From the NCBI GenBank assembly GCA_002422685.1, contig DITC01000020.1:1-46801 (forward strand): DNA of 46,801 nt. Direction: 5' to 3'. Under the pieces are notes generated by a model. The model was given only the letters and a program-made list of their open reading frames with translations. It ran no database searches and was not told the DNA's origin. This stretch comes from Thauera sp. UBA6194 (GTDB lineage: Bacteria > Pseudomonadota > Gammaproteobacteria > Burkholderiales > Rhodocyclaceae). Positions 31,160 to 41,077 of this stretch are shown here, one piece after another. Position 1 is the stretch's first letter, and every line of letters begins with the position of its first letter. The position numbers and the translations under genes were made by a program.

Positions 31160-31389
31160 GGATTGAGCCTCCGATATTCGTCCAGGTACTTCACCTTGTT
31201 GGCGCGAATGTCCGCCAGCGCAGCAGCAAGCCGCTTCAAGGGCTGCACCCCGCCCGCCAGCACTTCGCCAGTCTCGATCGCAACCGACACACGGCTTCCA
31301 TCGCGAAAGATCACATGGACGTGAGGAACCCCATGCTCCATGCCGTTGATCCGGATTCGCCAGTCGCCCACGATCTCGTAGTTGGTCAT
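31156..31389 (-). CDS. DUF4160 protein (toxin-like)
   Basis: 77 residues from the ATG at 31389 (MTNYEIVGDWRIRINGMEHG). HGVPHVHVIFRDGSRVSVAI is the DUF4160 signature, followed by LKRLAAALADIRANKVKYLD. DUF4160 proteins pair with DUF2442 proteins and are regarded as toxin-antitoxin-like; activity is not proven. An in-frame TTG at 31422 would extend it, but the promoter (31394-31422) overlaps that extension, so I chose 31389. There is no ribosome binding site in front of it, in keeping with a leaderless mRNA. Confidence 0.8.
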   Translation of the reverse strand: MTNYEIVGDWRIRINGMEHGVPHVHVIFRDGSRVSVAIETGEVLAGGVQPLKRLAAALADIRANKVKYLDEYRRLNP

Positions 31390-31393
31390 CGCC

Positions 31394-31435
31394 AGGATAG
31401 TGTAATGGTTACACTTAATCAAGATTGGATTAAGT
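31394..31435 (-). promoter_or_regulatory. Promoter and palindromic operators of the DUF4160/DUF2442 operon
   Basis: On the minus strand, -35 TTGATT (31422-31417) and -10 TATCCT (31399-31394) have 17-bp spacing. The perfect palindrome AGTGTAATGGTTACACT (31399-31415) fills the spacer. A second inverted repeat, ACTTAATC/GATTAAGT (31413-31435), covers the -35. The -10 ends 4 bases before the ATG, so transcription would start at or near the start codon. Confidence 0.6.
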
Positions 31436-31936
31436 TGCCATCAGCATATCTCATGACGACTTCCATCAGGACGAAAGACGTGTTGAGGGACAGTCTTCGC
31501 GATCCATTCCAGAGCGCCGCTGACCTCCCACTTATGACCTCCCACTTATTGCTGCATCGCAGCAATTCAGTTAATCTTCAGCCTCTTCGAGCGAAGTGAG
31601 TCTGCCCTCCGTTCGAGCTACGAATACGCAACACCCCCCCAAGCGCAACGCCCCCCAACGCACCGACAAGCGACCCATGTAAGCCTTGCCCCAGCCTGCG
31701 AGCTGTTTATCTCTTTCCCGCTCGCGCGAGGCTTGCTCCAACGCGTCCGCTTGATCCGTTCCTGCCCGGCTCCCCGCGCCATGACAAGGCGCCACCTCTG
31801 CATCTGCCGCGATGCGCGCGGTCTGGCATCGCGAAGCCCCTCGGGGACTGCGTACTTCATTGCAAACCCGTCTCGCGCGACTTCATCGCGTCCCTACCCC
31901 GGGGCGCACGCAACCTTGCTGGACCCATAACGACAA
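31423..31936. repeat. Gene-free stretch with a 14-bp tandem repeat and a palindrome
   Basis: TGACCTCCCACTTA occurs twice in tandem (31521-31548), immediately followed by the palindrome TTGCTGCATCGCAGCAA (31549-31565). Open frames after that (to 31936) are biased and not protein-like. The promoter of the SulP gene must lie here but was not pinpointed. Confidence 0.55.
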
Positions 31937-33412
31937 ATGAAATCTTTCCACCAGGACTGGCTCGCCAACGTCCGCAACGACCTGCTCGCCGGCCTCGTGG
32001 TCGCGCTGGCGCTGATTCCCGAGGCGATCGCGTTCTCGATCATCGCCGGCGTCGACCCCAAGGTCGGCCTCTACGCCTCCTTCTGCATCGCGGTGGTCAT
32101 CGCCTTCACCGGCGGCCGCCCCGGCATGATCTCGGCCGCCACCGGCGCGATGGCGCTGGTGATGGTCACGCTGGTCAAGGAGCACGGCCTCGAATACCTG
32201 CTCGCCGCCACCCTCCTCACCGGCGTGCTGCAGATCATCGCCGGCTGGATCCGGCTCGGGCGGCTGATGCGCTTCGTGTCGCGCTCGGTGGTCACCGGCT
32301 TCGTCAACGCGCTCGCGATCCTGATCTTCATGGCGCAGTTGCCCGAGCTCACCAACGTGACCTGGCACGTGTACGCGATGACCGCCGCCGGCCTGGGGAT
32401 CATCTATCTGTTCCCGTATGTCACGCGCGCGATCCCCTCGCCGCTGGTCACCATCGTGGTGCTCACCGCGGTCGCCATCGTGCTCGATCTCGACATCCGA
32501 ACCGTCGGCGACATGGGCGAGCTGCCCGACAGCCTGCCGGTGTTCCTGCTCCCCGACGTGCCGCTCAACCTCGAGACGCTGGCGATCATCTTCCCCTACG
32601 CGCTGACGCTGATGGTGGTGGGCCTGCTCGAGTCGCTGATGACGGCGACCATCGTCGACGACCTCACCGACACCACCAGCGACAAGAACCGCGAGTGCGT
32701 CGGCCAGGGCGTGGCCAACATCGCCAGCGGCTTCATCGGCGGCATGGCGGGCTGCGCGATGATCGGGCAGTCGGTGATCAACGTGAAATCGGGCGGACGC
32801 GGCCGGTTGTCGACGCTGTCGGCGGGCCTCTTCCTGCTCGCGCTCTTGATGCTGGTGGGCGACTGGGTGGCGCAGATCCCGATGGCGGCGCTGGTGGCGG
32901 TGATGATCATGGTGTCGATCGGCACCTTCGACTGGAACTCGATCCGCAAGCTGCGCGAGAACCCGCCGAGTTCCAGCGTGGTGATGATCGCCACCGTGGC
33001 GGTCACCGTCGCCACCCACGACCTGGCCCAGGGCGTGCTGGTCGGCGTGCTGGCCTCGGGCTTCTTCTTCGCGCACAAGGTCGGCCGCATCCTGCACATG
33101 CGCTCCGCCGCCGAGGACGAAGGTCGCGTGCGCCGCTACACCGTCAGCGGGCAGGTCTTCTTCGCATCGGCGGATGCCTTCGTCGCCGGCTTCGACTTCA
33201 AGGAGGTGATCGACAAGGTGGTGATCGACGTCTCGCGCGCTCACTTCTGGGACATCACCGCGGTCAGCGCGCTCGACAAGGCGGTAGTCAAGTTCCGCCG
33301 CGAGGGCACCGAGGTCGAGGTCGTCGGCCTCAACGAGGCCAGCGCGACGATGGTCGACAAGTTCGCCGTGCACGACAAGGACGGCGCCGACGACCTGCTG
33401 ATGGGCCACTGA
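31937..33412 (+). CDS. SulP-family anion transporter with STAS domain
   Basis: 491 residues. The N-terminal part contains the SulP signature DLLAGLVVALALIPEAIAFS, and residues 15-385 hold about 10-12 membrane helices, including SAATGAMALVMVTLVKEHGL, GFVNALAILIFMAQLPEL, and GFIGGMAGCAMIGQSVINVK. A C-terminal STAS domain (about 400-480) includes GQVFFASADAFVAGFDFKEV and DITAVSALDKAVVKFRREG. SulP proteins move sulfate, bicarbonate or other anions across the inner membrane. This one is shorter than typical (550-600). The universal stress gene 11 bases downstream is probably co-transcribed and may regulate it. Confidence 0.9.
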   Translation: MKSFHQDWLANVRNDLLAGLVVALALIPEAIAFSIIAGVDPKVGLYASFCIAVVIAFTGGRPGMISAATGAMALVMVTLVKEHGLEYLLAATLLTGVLQIIAGWIRLGRLMRFVSRSVVTGFVNALAILIFMAQLPELTNVTWHVYAMTAAGLGIIYLFPYVTRAIPSPLVTIVVLTAVAIVLDLDIRTVGDMGELPDSLPVFLLPDVPLNLETLAIIFPYALTLMVVGLLESLMTATIVDDLTDTTSDKNRECVGQGVANIASGFIGGMAGCAMIGQSVINVKSGGRGRLSTLSAGLFLLALLMLVGDWVAQIPMAALVAVMIMVSIGTFDWNSIRKLRENPPSSSVVMIATVAVTVATHDLAQGVLVGVLASGFFFAHKVGRILHMRSAAEDEGRVRRYTVSGQVFFASADAFVAGFDFKEVIDKVVIDVSRAHFWDITAVSALDKAVVKFRREGTEVEVVGLNEASATMVDKFAVHDKDGADDLLMGH

Positions 33413-33423
33413 GGAGAAGCCGC

Positions 33424-34302
33424 ATGAACAAGCAAGACAAGAAAGTGCTGGCCTGCGTGGACCAGTCCCGGTTCGCCGACACCGTCGCCGACTACGCGGC
33501 CTGGGCCGCGCGCCGCATGGACGCGCCGCTCGAGCTGCTGCACGTGATCGACCGCCACCTCGAGCAGGGCTCCGGCGAGGATCACAGCGGCGCGATCGGC
33601 ATCAACGCGCAAGAACATCTGCTGAGCGCGCTCAGCGACAAGGACGCCGCCGTCGCCCGCGCCAAGCGCGAACAGGGCCGCCTCTTCCTCAACCGCCTGC
33701 GCCAGCGCGCGCTCGCCGCCGGCGCCCCCGCGGCCGACATGCGCCAGCGCCACGGCGCGCTCGACGACACGCTGGCCGAGCAGGAGGACAACGTGCGCCT
33801 CTTCGTCTTCGGCCGCCGCGGCGCATCGGCCGAGACCTCGCAGCCGGGCAGTTCAAGCATGCTCGGCCGCAACGTCGAACGCGTGGTGCGCGCGGTGCAC
33901 AAGCCGATCCTCACCGTGACCGAGGGCTTCAAGGAACCCGAGCGCGTGATGCTCGCCTTCGATGGCACCGCGGTGACGCGCAAGGGCGTGGACATGATCG
34001 CCAACAGCCCGCTGTTCAAGGGCCTGCCCATCCACATCGTGATGGCCGGCAAGGAGAGCGCGGACGCACCGAAGCAGATCGCCTGGGCCAAGGACACGCT
34101 CATCGCGGCCGGTTTCGAGGTGGTGGCCGACGTCCTCCCCGGCGACCCCGAGGCGGTGATCGCCCGCGAGGTCAAGGCGCGCAACATCGACATGCTGCTG
34201 ATGGGCGCCTACGCCCACTCACCGCTGCGTACGCTGATCTTCGGCAGCAAGACCACCGACCTGCTGCGCGCGGCGACGATTCCGACCCTGCTCTTGCGCT
34301 GA
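33424..34302 (+). CDS. Universal stress protein, tandem UspA domains
   Basis: 292 residues made of two Usp domains. The first (about 5-150) starts KVLACVDQSRFADTVADYAA and ends VVRAVHKPILTV. The second (about 155-290) contains RVMLAFDGTAVTRKGVDMIA, AREVKARNIDMLLMGAYAHS (ATP-site G-x2-G-x9-G-S/T region), and FGSKTTDLLRAATIPTLLLR. Such proteins bind ATP and respond to stress or energy status. It follows the SulP gene closely with GAGGAG upstream, an arrangement found in many bacteria. Confidence 0.9.
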   Translation: MNKQDKKVLACVDQSRFADTVADYAAWAARRMDAPLELLHVIDRHLEQGSGEDHSGAIGINAQEHLLSALSDKDAAVARAKREQGRLFLNRLRQRALAAGAPAADMRQRHGALDDTLAEQEDNVRLFVFGRRGASAETSQPGSSSMLGRNVERVVRAVHKPILTVTEGFKEPERVMLAFDGTAVTRKGVDMIANSPLFKGLPIHIVMAGKESADAPKQIAWAKDTLIAAGFEVVADVLPGDPEAVIAREVKARNIDMLLMGAYAHSPLRTLIFGSKTTDLLRAATIPTLLLR

Positions 34303-34315
34303 GGCAAACGAGCCC

Positions 34316-34368
34316 TCGCATCGGACCCGAGCGCCGCGACCCCGGCGCAACGGGCATGACCGATGCGA
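34316..34368 (+). terminator. Strong nested stem-loop after the usp gene
   Basis: TCGCATCGG (34316-34324) pairs with CCGATGCGA (34360-34368), and an inner GCGCCG/CGGCGC stem lies within the loop. There is no T-run. It probably stabilises or ends the sulP-usp transcript before the ArsS operon. Confidence 0.5.
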
Positions 34369-34454
34369 TGCTCGATCAAGCCCCCCTGATGGCCTTCGCA
34401 CCGGTAGCATAAGCCGCGCGAGCGGCACGCATGGTCACCCCTCCCGAAGTTCGC

Positions 34455-34484
34455 TGTAAGGATTCGCCCGCTCCGCCGACCAAG
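34455..34484 (+). promoter_or_regulatory. ECF-type promoter of the ArsS operon
   Basis: TGTAAG, 15 bases, CCGACCAAG. The same hexamer and nonamer with identical spacing precede the convergent PhnDEC-sigma operon at 44538-44567. The CCGAC box ends about 29 bases before the arsS ATG, right for a -10 element. Confidence 0.7.
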
Positions 34485-34509
34485 CATCAAACCGCCCCGG
34501 AGCACGCCC

Positions 34510-35489
<980 letters not shown>

Positions 35490-35490
<1 letters not shown>

Positions 35491-37637
35491 TGAAACCGCG
35501 CAAACTCGCCGCGCTGGCCGCGCTCGCCGCCGCGATCGGCGGCTTCTTCCTGTTCGATCTCGGCCAGTACCTCGACCTGCAGACGCTCAAGGCGCAGCAG
35601 GCTTCAATCGAGGAGTATCGCGACCTCCATCCGGGGGCGAGCGTCGCCATTTATTTCGTCATCTACGTGGTGGTCACGGCCTTGTCGGTGCCCGGCGCGG
35701 CCTTGCTGACGCTGGCCGGTGGCGCGGTGTTCGGGCTGCTGTGGGGGACGGTGATCGTCTCCTTCGCGTCCACTATCGGCGCCACCGCGGCCTTCCTGAT
35801 TTCGCGCTTCCTGCTGCGCGACTGGGTCGGCGAGCGCTTCGGCCCGCGTCTGGCGGCCATCGACGAGGGCATCCGGCGTGAAGGCGCCTTCTATCTGTTC
35901 ACGCTGCGCCTGGTGCCGGTGTTTCCGTTCTTCCTGGTCAACCTGCTGCTGGGGCTGACGGCGATGCGCACCTGGACCTTCTTCTGGGTCAGTCAGCTCG
36001 GCATGCTCGCCGGCACCGTGGTGTATGTGAATGCCGGCACCCAGCTCGCGCGCATCGACAGCCTGAGCGGCATCCTGTCGCCCGCCTTGCTCGGCTCGTT
36101 CGCCATCCTGGGCGTGTTCCCGCTGATTGCGCGGCGCGTGGTGGAGCGCGTGCGCCGCAACCGGGTCACTGCGCGCTGGCCCCGGCCCAAGCGCTTCGAC
36201 CGCAACCTGGTGGTGATCGGGGGCGGCAGCGCCGGGCTCGTCACGTCCTACATCGCCGCGGCGGTCAAGGCCAGGGTGACGCTGGTCGAGCGCCACAAGC
36301 TCGGCGGCGACTGCCTCAACACCGGCTGCGTGCCCTCGAAGGCGCTGATCCGCTCGGCGAAGTTCCTGTCGCACGTCTCCCGCGCCCCGGAGTTCGGCAT
36401 CGCCACGGCCGATGCGCGCTTCGACTTCGCCGAGGTCATGGAACGCGTGCAGCGCATCATCACCCGGATCGAGCCGCACGACTCGGCCGAGCGCTACATC
36501 GGCCTGGGGGTCGACGTGGTGCAGGGCGCCGCGCGCATCGTGTCGCCGTGGGAGGTCGAGATCGACACGGCCGACGGCGAGCGCCGGCGCCTGACCACGC
36601 GCGCCATCGTCATCGCCACCGGTGCGCGCCCCACGGTGCCCGAGCTGCCCGGCATCGAGGAGGTCGGCTACCTCACCTCCGACACGGTGTGGTCGCTGCG
36701 CACCCTGCCGCGCCGCCTGCTCGTACTGGGCGGCGGGCCGATCGGCTCGGAGCTGGCCCAGGCCTTCGCCCGCTTCGGCGCCCAGGTGATCCAGGTGGAG
36801 CGCGGGCCGCGCCTGCTGCCGCGCGAGGACACGGACGTGTCCGAGGTGGTGATGCAGCGCTTTCGTGCCGAAGGCATCGACCTGCGCCTTCAGCACCAGG
36901 CCAGGGCCTTCGTGAAGGAAGGCGAGCAGAAGATCCTGATCGCCGAGCATGGCGGCAAGGAGGTGCGCATCGCCTTCGACACCGTGCTGATAGCGCTCGG
37001 ACGCAGTGCCAACCTGGCGGGCTACGGGCTGGAAGCGCTCGGCGTGCGCTGCGGGCGCACGATCGAGACGAACGCGCTGCTGCAGACCAACTACCCGAAC
37101 ATCTACGCCGCGGGCGACGTGGCCGGGCCTTACCAGTTCACCCACACCGCGGCGCATCAGGCCTGGTACGCCGCGGTCAACGCGCTGTTCGACCCGCTCA
37201 AGACCTTCAAGGCGGACTACCGCGTCATCCCCTGGGCCACCTTCATCGAGCCCGAGGTCGCCCGCGTCGGGCTCAACGAGCAGGAGGCGCGCGAACGGGG
37301 TATCGCCTACGAGCTCACCACCTACGGCATCGACGACCTCGACCGCGCCATCGCCGACAGCGAAGCGCACGGCTTCATCAAGGTGCTGACGGTGCCCGGC
37401 AAGGACCGCATCCTGGGCGTGACCATCGTCGGCGAGCACGCGGGCGACCTGATCGCCGAATACGTGCTGGCGATGAAGCAGGGCATCGGACTCAACCGCA
37501 TCCTCGGCACCATCCACATCTACCCCACCCTGGCCGAGGCCAACAAGTACGTGGCCGGCAACTGGAAGCGCGCACACGCGCCCGAGCGCCTGCTGCACTG
37601 GGTGGGGCGCTTCCACGCTTGGCGGCGCGGCGAATGA
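35490..37637 (+). CDS. Fusion: VTT (TVP38/TMEM64) membrane domain with disulfide oxidoreductase
   Basis: 715 residues. Residues 1-225 form a DedA/TVP38-type VTT domain (SVPGAALLTLAGGAVFGLLW, GATAAFLISRFLLRDWVGER, FPFFLVNLLLGLTAMRTWTF) with about five or six membrane helices. Residues 235-700 are a class I pyridine nucleotide-disulfide oxidoreductase: FAD site VVIGGGSAGLVTSYIAAAVK, redox motif GGDCLNTGCVPSKAL, NAD(P) site LVLGGGPIGSELAQAF, AAGDVAGPYQFTH, and the C-terminal His-Glu motif IHIYPTLAEANKY. It is the second gene, overlapping arsS (TGATG). Substrate is unknown; reductive handling of an arsenical or selenium compound at the membrane is plausible. Relatives of this fusion are known. 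Confidence 0.88.
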
Positions 37638-38374
37638 AGACGGCCGCGCCGCCTCCCCTGCCCTCGCCTGTCGCGGCCGACGACGTGGCCTGCGGACTGT
37701 CGATCGTGATGCCGGTGCTCGATGAGGCGCCCGCCATCGTCGCGCGCCTGCAGCCCCTGCAGCCGCTGCGCAGGCAGGGCGTCGAGCTGATCGTCGTCGA
37801 CGGCGGCAGCGCGGACGACACCGTCGCACTCGCCGGGCCGCTGGCAGACCGGGTCGTGAGCACGGGCCGCGGGCGCGGACACCAGCTGAACGTCGGCGCA
37901 GCCTGCGCACGCGGCGCGGCGCTGCTCTTTCTCCATGCCGACACCACGCTGCCCTCCGGCGCAATCACGGCCGTGCGTCAGGCGCTCGCCGGCGGCGCGG
38001 CATGGGGGCGCTTCGACGTCCGCATCGTGGACGGGCCCGCCGGGGTCGCCGTGGTGGCCTGGGCGATGAACCTGCGCTCGCGCGTCTCCGGCATCGCGAC
38101 CGGGGACCAGGCCATGTTCTGCACGCGCGAGGCCTTCGCGCGCGTGGGCGGCTTTCCCGACATCGCGCTGATGGAAGACATCGTGCTCTCGCAGCGGCTG
38201 CGCACGATCTCGCGCCCGGCCAGCCTGCGCCTGAAGGTGGAGACCTCCGGCCGGCGCTGGGCGCGCCACGGGCTGGTGCGCACGGTGCTCACCATGTGGT
38301 GGCTGCGGCTGCGCTTCCGGCTCGGCGCCTCGCCCGATGCGCTTGCACGGGCCTATGGATACACCCCGCGATGA
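37634..38374 (+). CDS. GT2-type glycosyltransferase (TIGR04283, arsenosugar-type)
   Basis: 246 residues. The GT2 fold is visible in LSIVMPVLDEAPAIVARLQP, VDGGSADDTVALA, STGRGRGHQLNVGAACARGA, FLHADTTLP, and GDQAMFCTREAFARVGGFP. This matches the family tied to ArsS clusters. It would add a hexose-like group to a product in the arsenosugar-type pathway. No membrane anchor was seen apart from a hydrophobic stretch near the end. It overlaps the preceding and following genes by four bases each. Confidence 0.85.
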   Translation: MKTAAPPPLPSPVAADDVACGLSIVMPVLDEAPAIVARLQPLQPLRRQGVELIVVDGGSADDTVALAGPLADRVVSTGRGRGHQLNVGAACARGAALLFLHADTTLPSGAITAVRQALAGGAAWGRFDVRIVDGPAGVAVVAWAMNLRSRVSGIATGDQAMFCTREAFARVGGFPDIALMEDIVLSQRLRTISRPASLRLKVETSGRRWARHGLVRTVLTMWWLRLRFRLGASPDALARAYGYTPR

Positions 38375-39027
38375 AGGACGACACCGCCGTGCGCATCGAG
38401 CTGGCGATCCTCGCCAAGGCGCCGCTACCCGGTCTGGCCAAGACCCGGCTGATTCCACACCTCGGCGCAGCCGGCGCGGCAGCGCTGCAGGCCTGGCTGC
38501 TGCAGCGCGCAGTGGCCACGGCGGTGACCGCGGACATCGGGCCGGTCAGCCTGTGGTGTGCGCCCGACGAGACGCATCCGGCCTTCCAGCACTGCCGGGC
38601 GTACGGGAACATCCGCCTGCTGCCGCAGCCAGCGGGCGACCTCGGCGCGCGCATGCACGCGGCGGTGGCCGCCTCGCGCACCCCGGCCGGCACGCTGATC
38701 ATCGGCACCGACTGCCCGGCACTGACGCCGGGCTTGATCCGGCAAGTCGCGGACGCCCTCAGCCGCCACGACGCCGTGCTCGTCCCGGCCGAAGACGGCG
38801 GCTACGTCCTGATCGCGCTGCGTCGCGCCGAACCGCGCCTGTTCGAAGCCATCGACTGGAGCACGGACCGTGTCATGGCGCAGACCCGCCTGCGCCTGCG
38901 CGAGCTCGGCCTCGCCTGGCACGAGACGGCCGCGTTGTGGGATGTCGACCGGCCCGCGGATTTCGAGCGGCTCGCCAGACGCATCCCCGCGCTGCGTGCG
39001 GCGGTTGCGGCACCGGAGCAGCCATGA
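38371..39027 (+). CDS. DUF2064/TIGR04282-type glycosyltransferase
   Basis: 218 residues of the nucleotidyl/glycosyltransferase A fold: LAILAKAPLPGLAKTRLIPH, TLIIGTDCPALTPGLI, DAVLVPAEDGGYVLIALRRA, and LWDVDRPADFERL. The family (DUF2064, TIGR04282) accompanies the TIGR04283 glycosyltransferase and ArsS in arsenosugar-type clusters. Together they probably make or transfer the glycosyl tail. It is coupled by ATGA overlaps on both sides. Confidence 0.85.
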   Translation: MKDDTAVRIELAILAKAPLPGLAKTRLIPHLGAAGAAALQAWLLQRAVATAVTADIGPVSLWCAPDETHPAFQHCRAYGNIRLLPQPAGDLGARMHAAVAASRTPAGTLIIGTDCPALTPGLIRQVADALSRHDAVLVPAEDGGYVLIALRRAEPRLFEAIDWSTDRVMAQTRLRLRELGLAWHETAALWDVDRPADFERLARRIPALRAAVAAPEQP

Positions 39028-40166
39028 AGCGGCTCGTCCTCGCCGGCGCCGGACACGCCCACCTGCACGTGCTGCGCGCGCTCGCCGAGACGCCGTGGTC
39101 GGGCGTGGAGGTCGTCCTCGTCACCCCGCACCCGCGCCAGATCTACTCCGGCATGGTGCCGGGCTGGATCGCCGGGCACTACCACCTCGACGAATGCGTC
39201 GCCCCCATCCTGCCGCTGGCGCAAGCCGCGGGCGTGCGCACCGTCCAGGGCGCGGTGTGCGGGCTGGATGCGGATCGGCGGAGCGTCTCGCTGCAGGATG
39301 GACGCACCATCGCGTTCGACGTGCTGTCGCTCGACACCGGCGCCGGCATTGCCATGGACGCTGGCGTGGCGCGTCATCCCGGGCTGCTGCCCGTGCGCCC
39401 GCTCGAGTCCTTCGTGGCGCAATGGACGCAAGCGCTGCCGATGCTCCTGAGCGACGTTCACGCCCGCGTAGCGGTGGTCGGTGGCGGGGCCGCAGGCGTC
39501 GAGCTCGCACTCGCGCTCGCCTACCGGCTGGGTCGTGAATCGGGACCGGCAGCGCCGCGGGTGACGCTCGCATGCGGGGGCGGCCCGCTGCGCGGGCATG
39601 CGCGCGGCGTCGTCCGGCGGGCGCGCGCGGCGCTGGCGCAGCAAGGCGTCGAACTCATCGAGCAGCGGGTGAGCTTCGGCGCATCCGGGCTGGAAACGGC
39701 AGCGGGCGAGCCGCTCGCCGCCGCGTGGGTGATCGCCGCGACCGGCGTCGCGCCGCCCGACTGGCTCGCGGCGTCGGGACTCGCGCTCGCGCCCGACGGC
39801 TTAATCGCGGTGGGCCAGGGCCAGCAAAGCGTGTCGCATGCGAACGTGTTCGCTGCGGGCGATGTCGCCTCGCGCATCGACGCGCCGCACGCAAAGTCGG
39901 GCGTGTATGCGGTGCGCGCCGGGCCGGTGTTGAGCAGGAACCTGCAGCGTGCGCTCGCAGGACATCCGCCCGCCCCCTATCAACCGCAGCGCCGCAGCCT
40001 CTACCTGCTGGCCACCGGCCCACGTGAGGCGATCGTCTCGTGGGGGCCGTTCGCGGCAAGCGGCCGCTTTGCGTGGCGGTGGAAGGACTGGATCGACCGG
40101 CGCTTCATGCGCCAGTATCAGTCCGCCCCGGCTGCGCGCTGCCGGGGAGATGCACCAAGCGGCTGA
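39024..40166 (+). CDS. FAD-dependent oxidoreductase, TIGR03169 (Nterm_to_SelD) type
   Basis: 380 residues. The FAD site near the N-terminus reads LVLAGAGHAHLHVLRALAET, followed by TPHPRQIYSGMVPGWIAGHY. The second Rossmann motif is VAVVGGGAAGVELALALAYR, and the flavin Asp motif is VFAAGDVASR. The family is known both alone and fused to the N-terminus of selenide water dikinase (SelD). It resembles type II NADH dehydrogenases. Here it stands alone at the end of the ArsS operon. The association hints at redox handling of arsenic or selenium compounds, but no selD gene is in the window. Confidence 0.82.
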   Translation: MKRLVLAGAGHAHLHVLRALAETPWSGVEVVLVTPHPRQIYSGMVPGWIAGHYHLDECVAPILPLAQAAGVRTVQGAVCGLDADRRSVSLQDGRTIAFDVLSLDTGAGIAMDAGVARHPGLLPVRPLESFVAQWTQALPMLLSDVHARVAVVGGGAAGVELALALAYRLGRESGPAAPRVTLACGGGPLRGHARGVVRRARAALAQQGVELIEQRVSFGASGLETAAGEPLAAAWVIAATGVAPPDWLAASGLALAPDGLIAVGQGQQSVSHANVFAAGDVASRIDAPHAKSGVYAVRAGPVLSRNLQRALAGHPPAPYQPQRRSLYLLATGPREAIVSWGPFAASGRFAWRWKDWIDRRFMRQYQSAPAARCRGDAPSG

Positions 40167-40271
40167 GCGTGCGCCCGAGCCCGTTGCCGAGGCGGTCGAG
40201 TGCGAACCCCATGACACCTCCTTGCGTATGGCGCCCCTCGACGCCCCCACGAGGCCTGCCCTATCGGCGGT

Positions 40272-40469
40272 TTAGCGTTCGCCACCGGTATCGCCCTCGC
40301 GCAACCGCGCGGTGGCCTGGCGCAGCACATCCAGATGCTGGCCGTAGTTCGAGCAGCCCTTGCACATCGCCGTGTGCACCTTCAGCGACAGCCGCTCGCG
40401 CAGCGCGAGCGTGCGCTCGTAGCGCTCGGACATGAGCCGGGTCGCGTCCTTGCAGCTCATCATTTTCAT
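40272..40469 (-). CDS. Small zinc-finger (zf-HC2) anti-sigma candidate
   Basis: 65 residues starting MKMMSCKDATRLMSERYERT, with the anti-sigma zinc motif completed by HTAMCKGCSNY (HxxxCxxC). There is no membrane helix, so it would be cytoplasmic. The start overlaps the sigma factor stop by four bases (ATGA). Position and motif make it the likely inhibitor of that sigma factor; soluble zf-HC2 anti-sigmas often sense oxidants or metals directly through the zinc site. Confidence 0.8.
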   Translation of the reverse strand: MKMMSCKDATRLMSERYERTLALRERLSLKVHTAMCKGCSNYGQHLDVLRQATARLREGDTGGER

Positions 40470-41077
40470 CGGGCCTCTCCCTGGAACCAGCGATTCTCCA
40501 GACACACGCGCAGCCCGAGCCGCGCGCGGTGCAGGATCACGAAGCAGTTGTTGCTGGTGATGCCCAGCACCGCGCAGATCTCGGCGGTCTCGAGTTCCAG
40601 GAGCTCGCGCATCGTGTAGACGCGGGCGATGTGCTCGGGCAGGTTGTTCATGCAGATGTCGAACACCGTCCAGAAGGCGTCCTGCTCGAACGCGGCTTCC
40701 GGATCGGACCAGGTCGCGGGGCGATCCTCGGGGTTCCAGTGCCCTCCCCGCTTGAACAGCACATCGAACGCCTCCAGCCCGGCGTCCATCTCCGAGGACC
40801 CGACAAGGTCCGAGCCGCAGATCTCGCGCGACGACGCGCGGATGTGATCGACGATCTTGTTGCGCAGGATCGCGAACATCCAGGTCTTGAAGGCCGACCG
40901 CCCGGCGAAGCTCTTGGCGCTGGTCATCGCCGCCATCAGCGCCTCCTGCACCATGTCCTCGGCGGCGGCGGCGTCACGCAGCTGCATGCGGGCAAAGCGC
41001 AGCATGTCGCGCCGGATCGCGGTGATCGACGCGTCGTCCCAGGGCGGACTGGCCGCCTGTGCGCTGGCCTTGCTCAT
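40466..41077 (-). CDS. ECF-type RNA polymerase sigma factor
   Basis: 203 residues. Region 2 (about 20-85) has MLRFARMQLRDAAAAEDMVQ then EALMAAMTS and FKTWMFAILRNKIVDHIR. Region 4 (about 135-195) has LPEHIARVYTMRELLELETA, EICAVLGITSNNCFVILHRA, and RLGLRVCLENRWF. The linker is about 45 residues. It sits near the end of the PhnDEC-DUF3047 operon, followed by the zinc-finger anti-sigma gene. The promoter-like elements at 34455 and 44538 are its likely targets, implying autoregulation. Confidence 0.92.
   Translation of the reverse strand: MSKASAQAASPPWDDASITAIRRDMLRFARMQLRDAAAAEDMVQEALMAAMTSAKSFAGRSAFKTWMFAILRNKIVDHIRASSREICGSDLVGSSEMDAGLEAFDVLFKRGGHWNPEDRPATWSDPEAAFEQDAFWTVFDICMNNLPEHIARVYTMRELLELETAEICAVLGITSNNCFVILHRARLGLRVCLENRWFQGEAR

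Noticed and set aside
31618..31860. 80-aa minus-strand open frame (MKYAVPEGLRD...)
   Set aside because: Composition is Arg/Ala/Trp-biased, there is no ribosome binding site, and no recognisable family; treated as chance.
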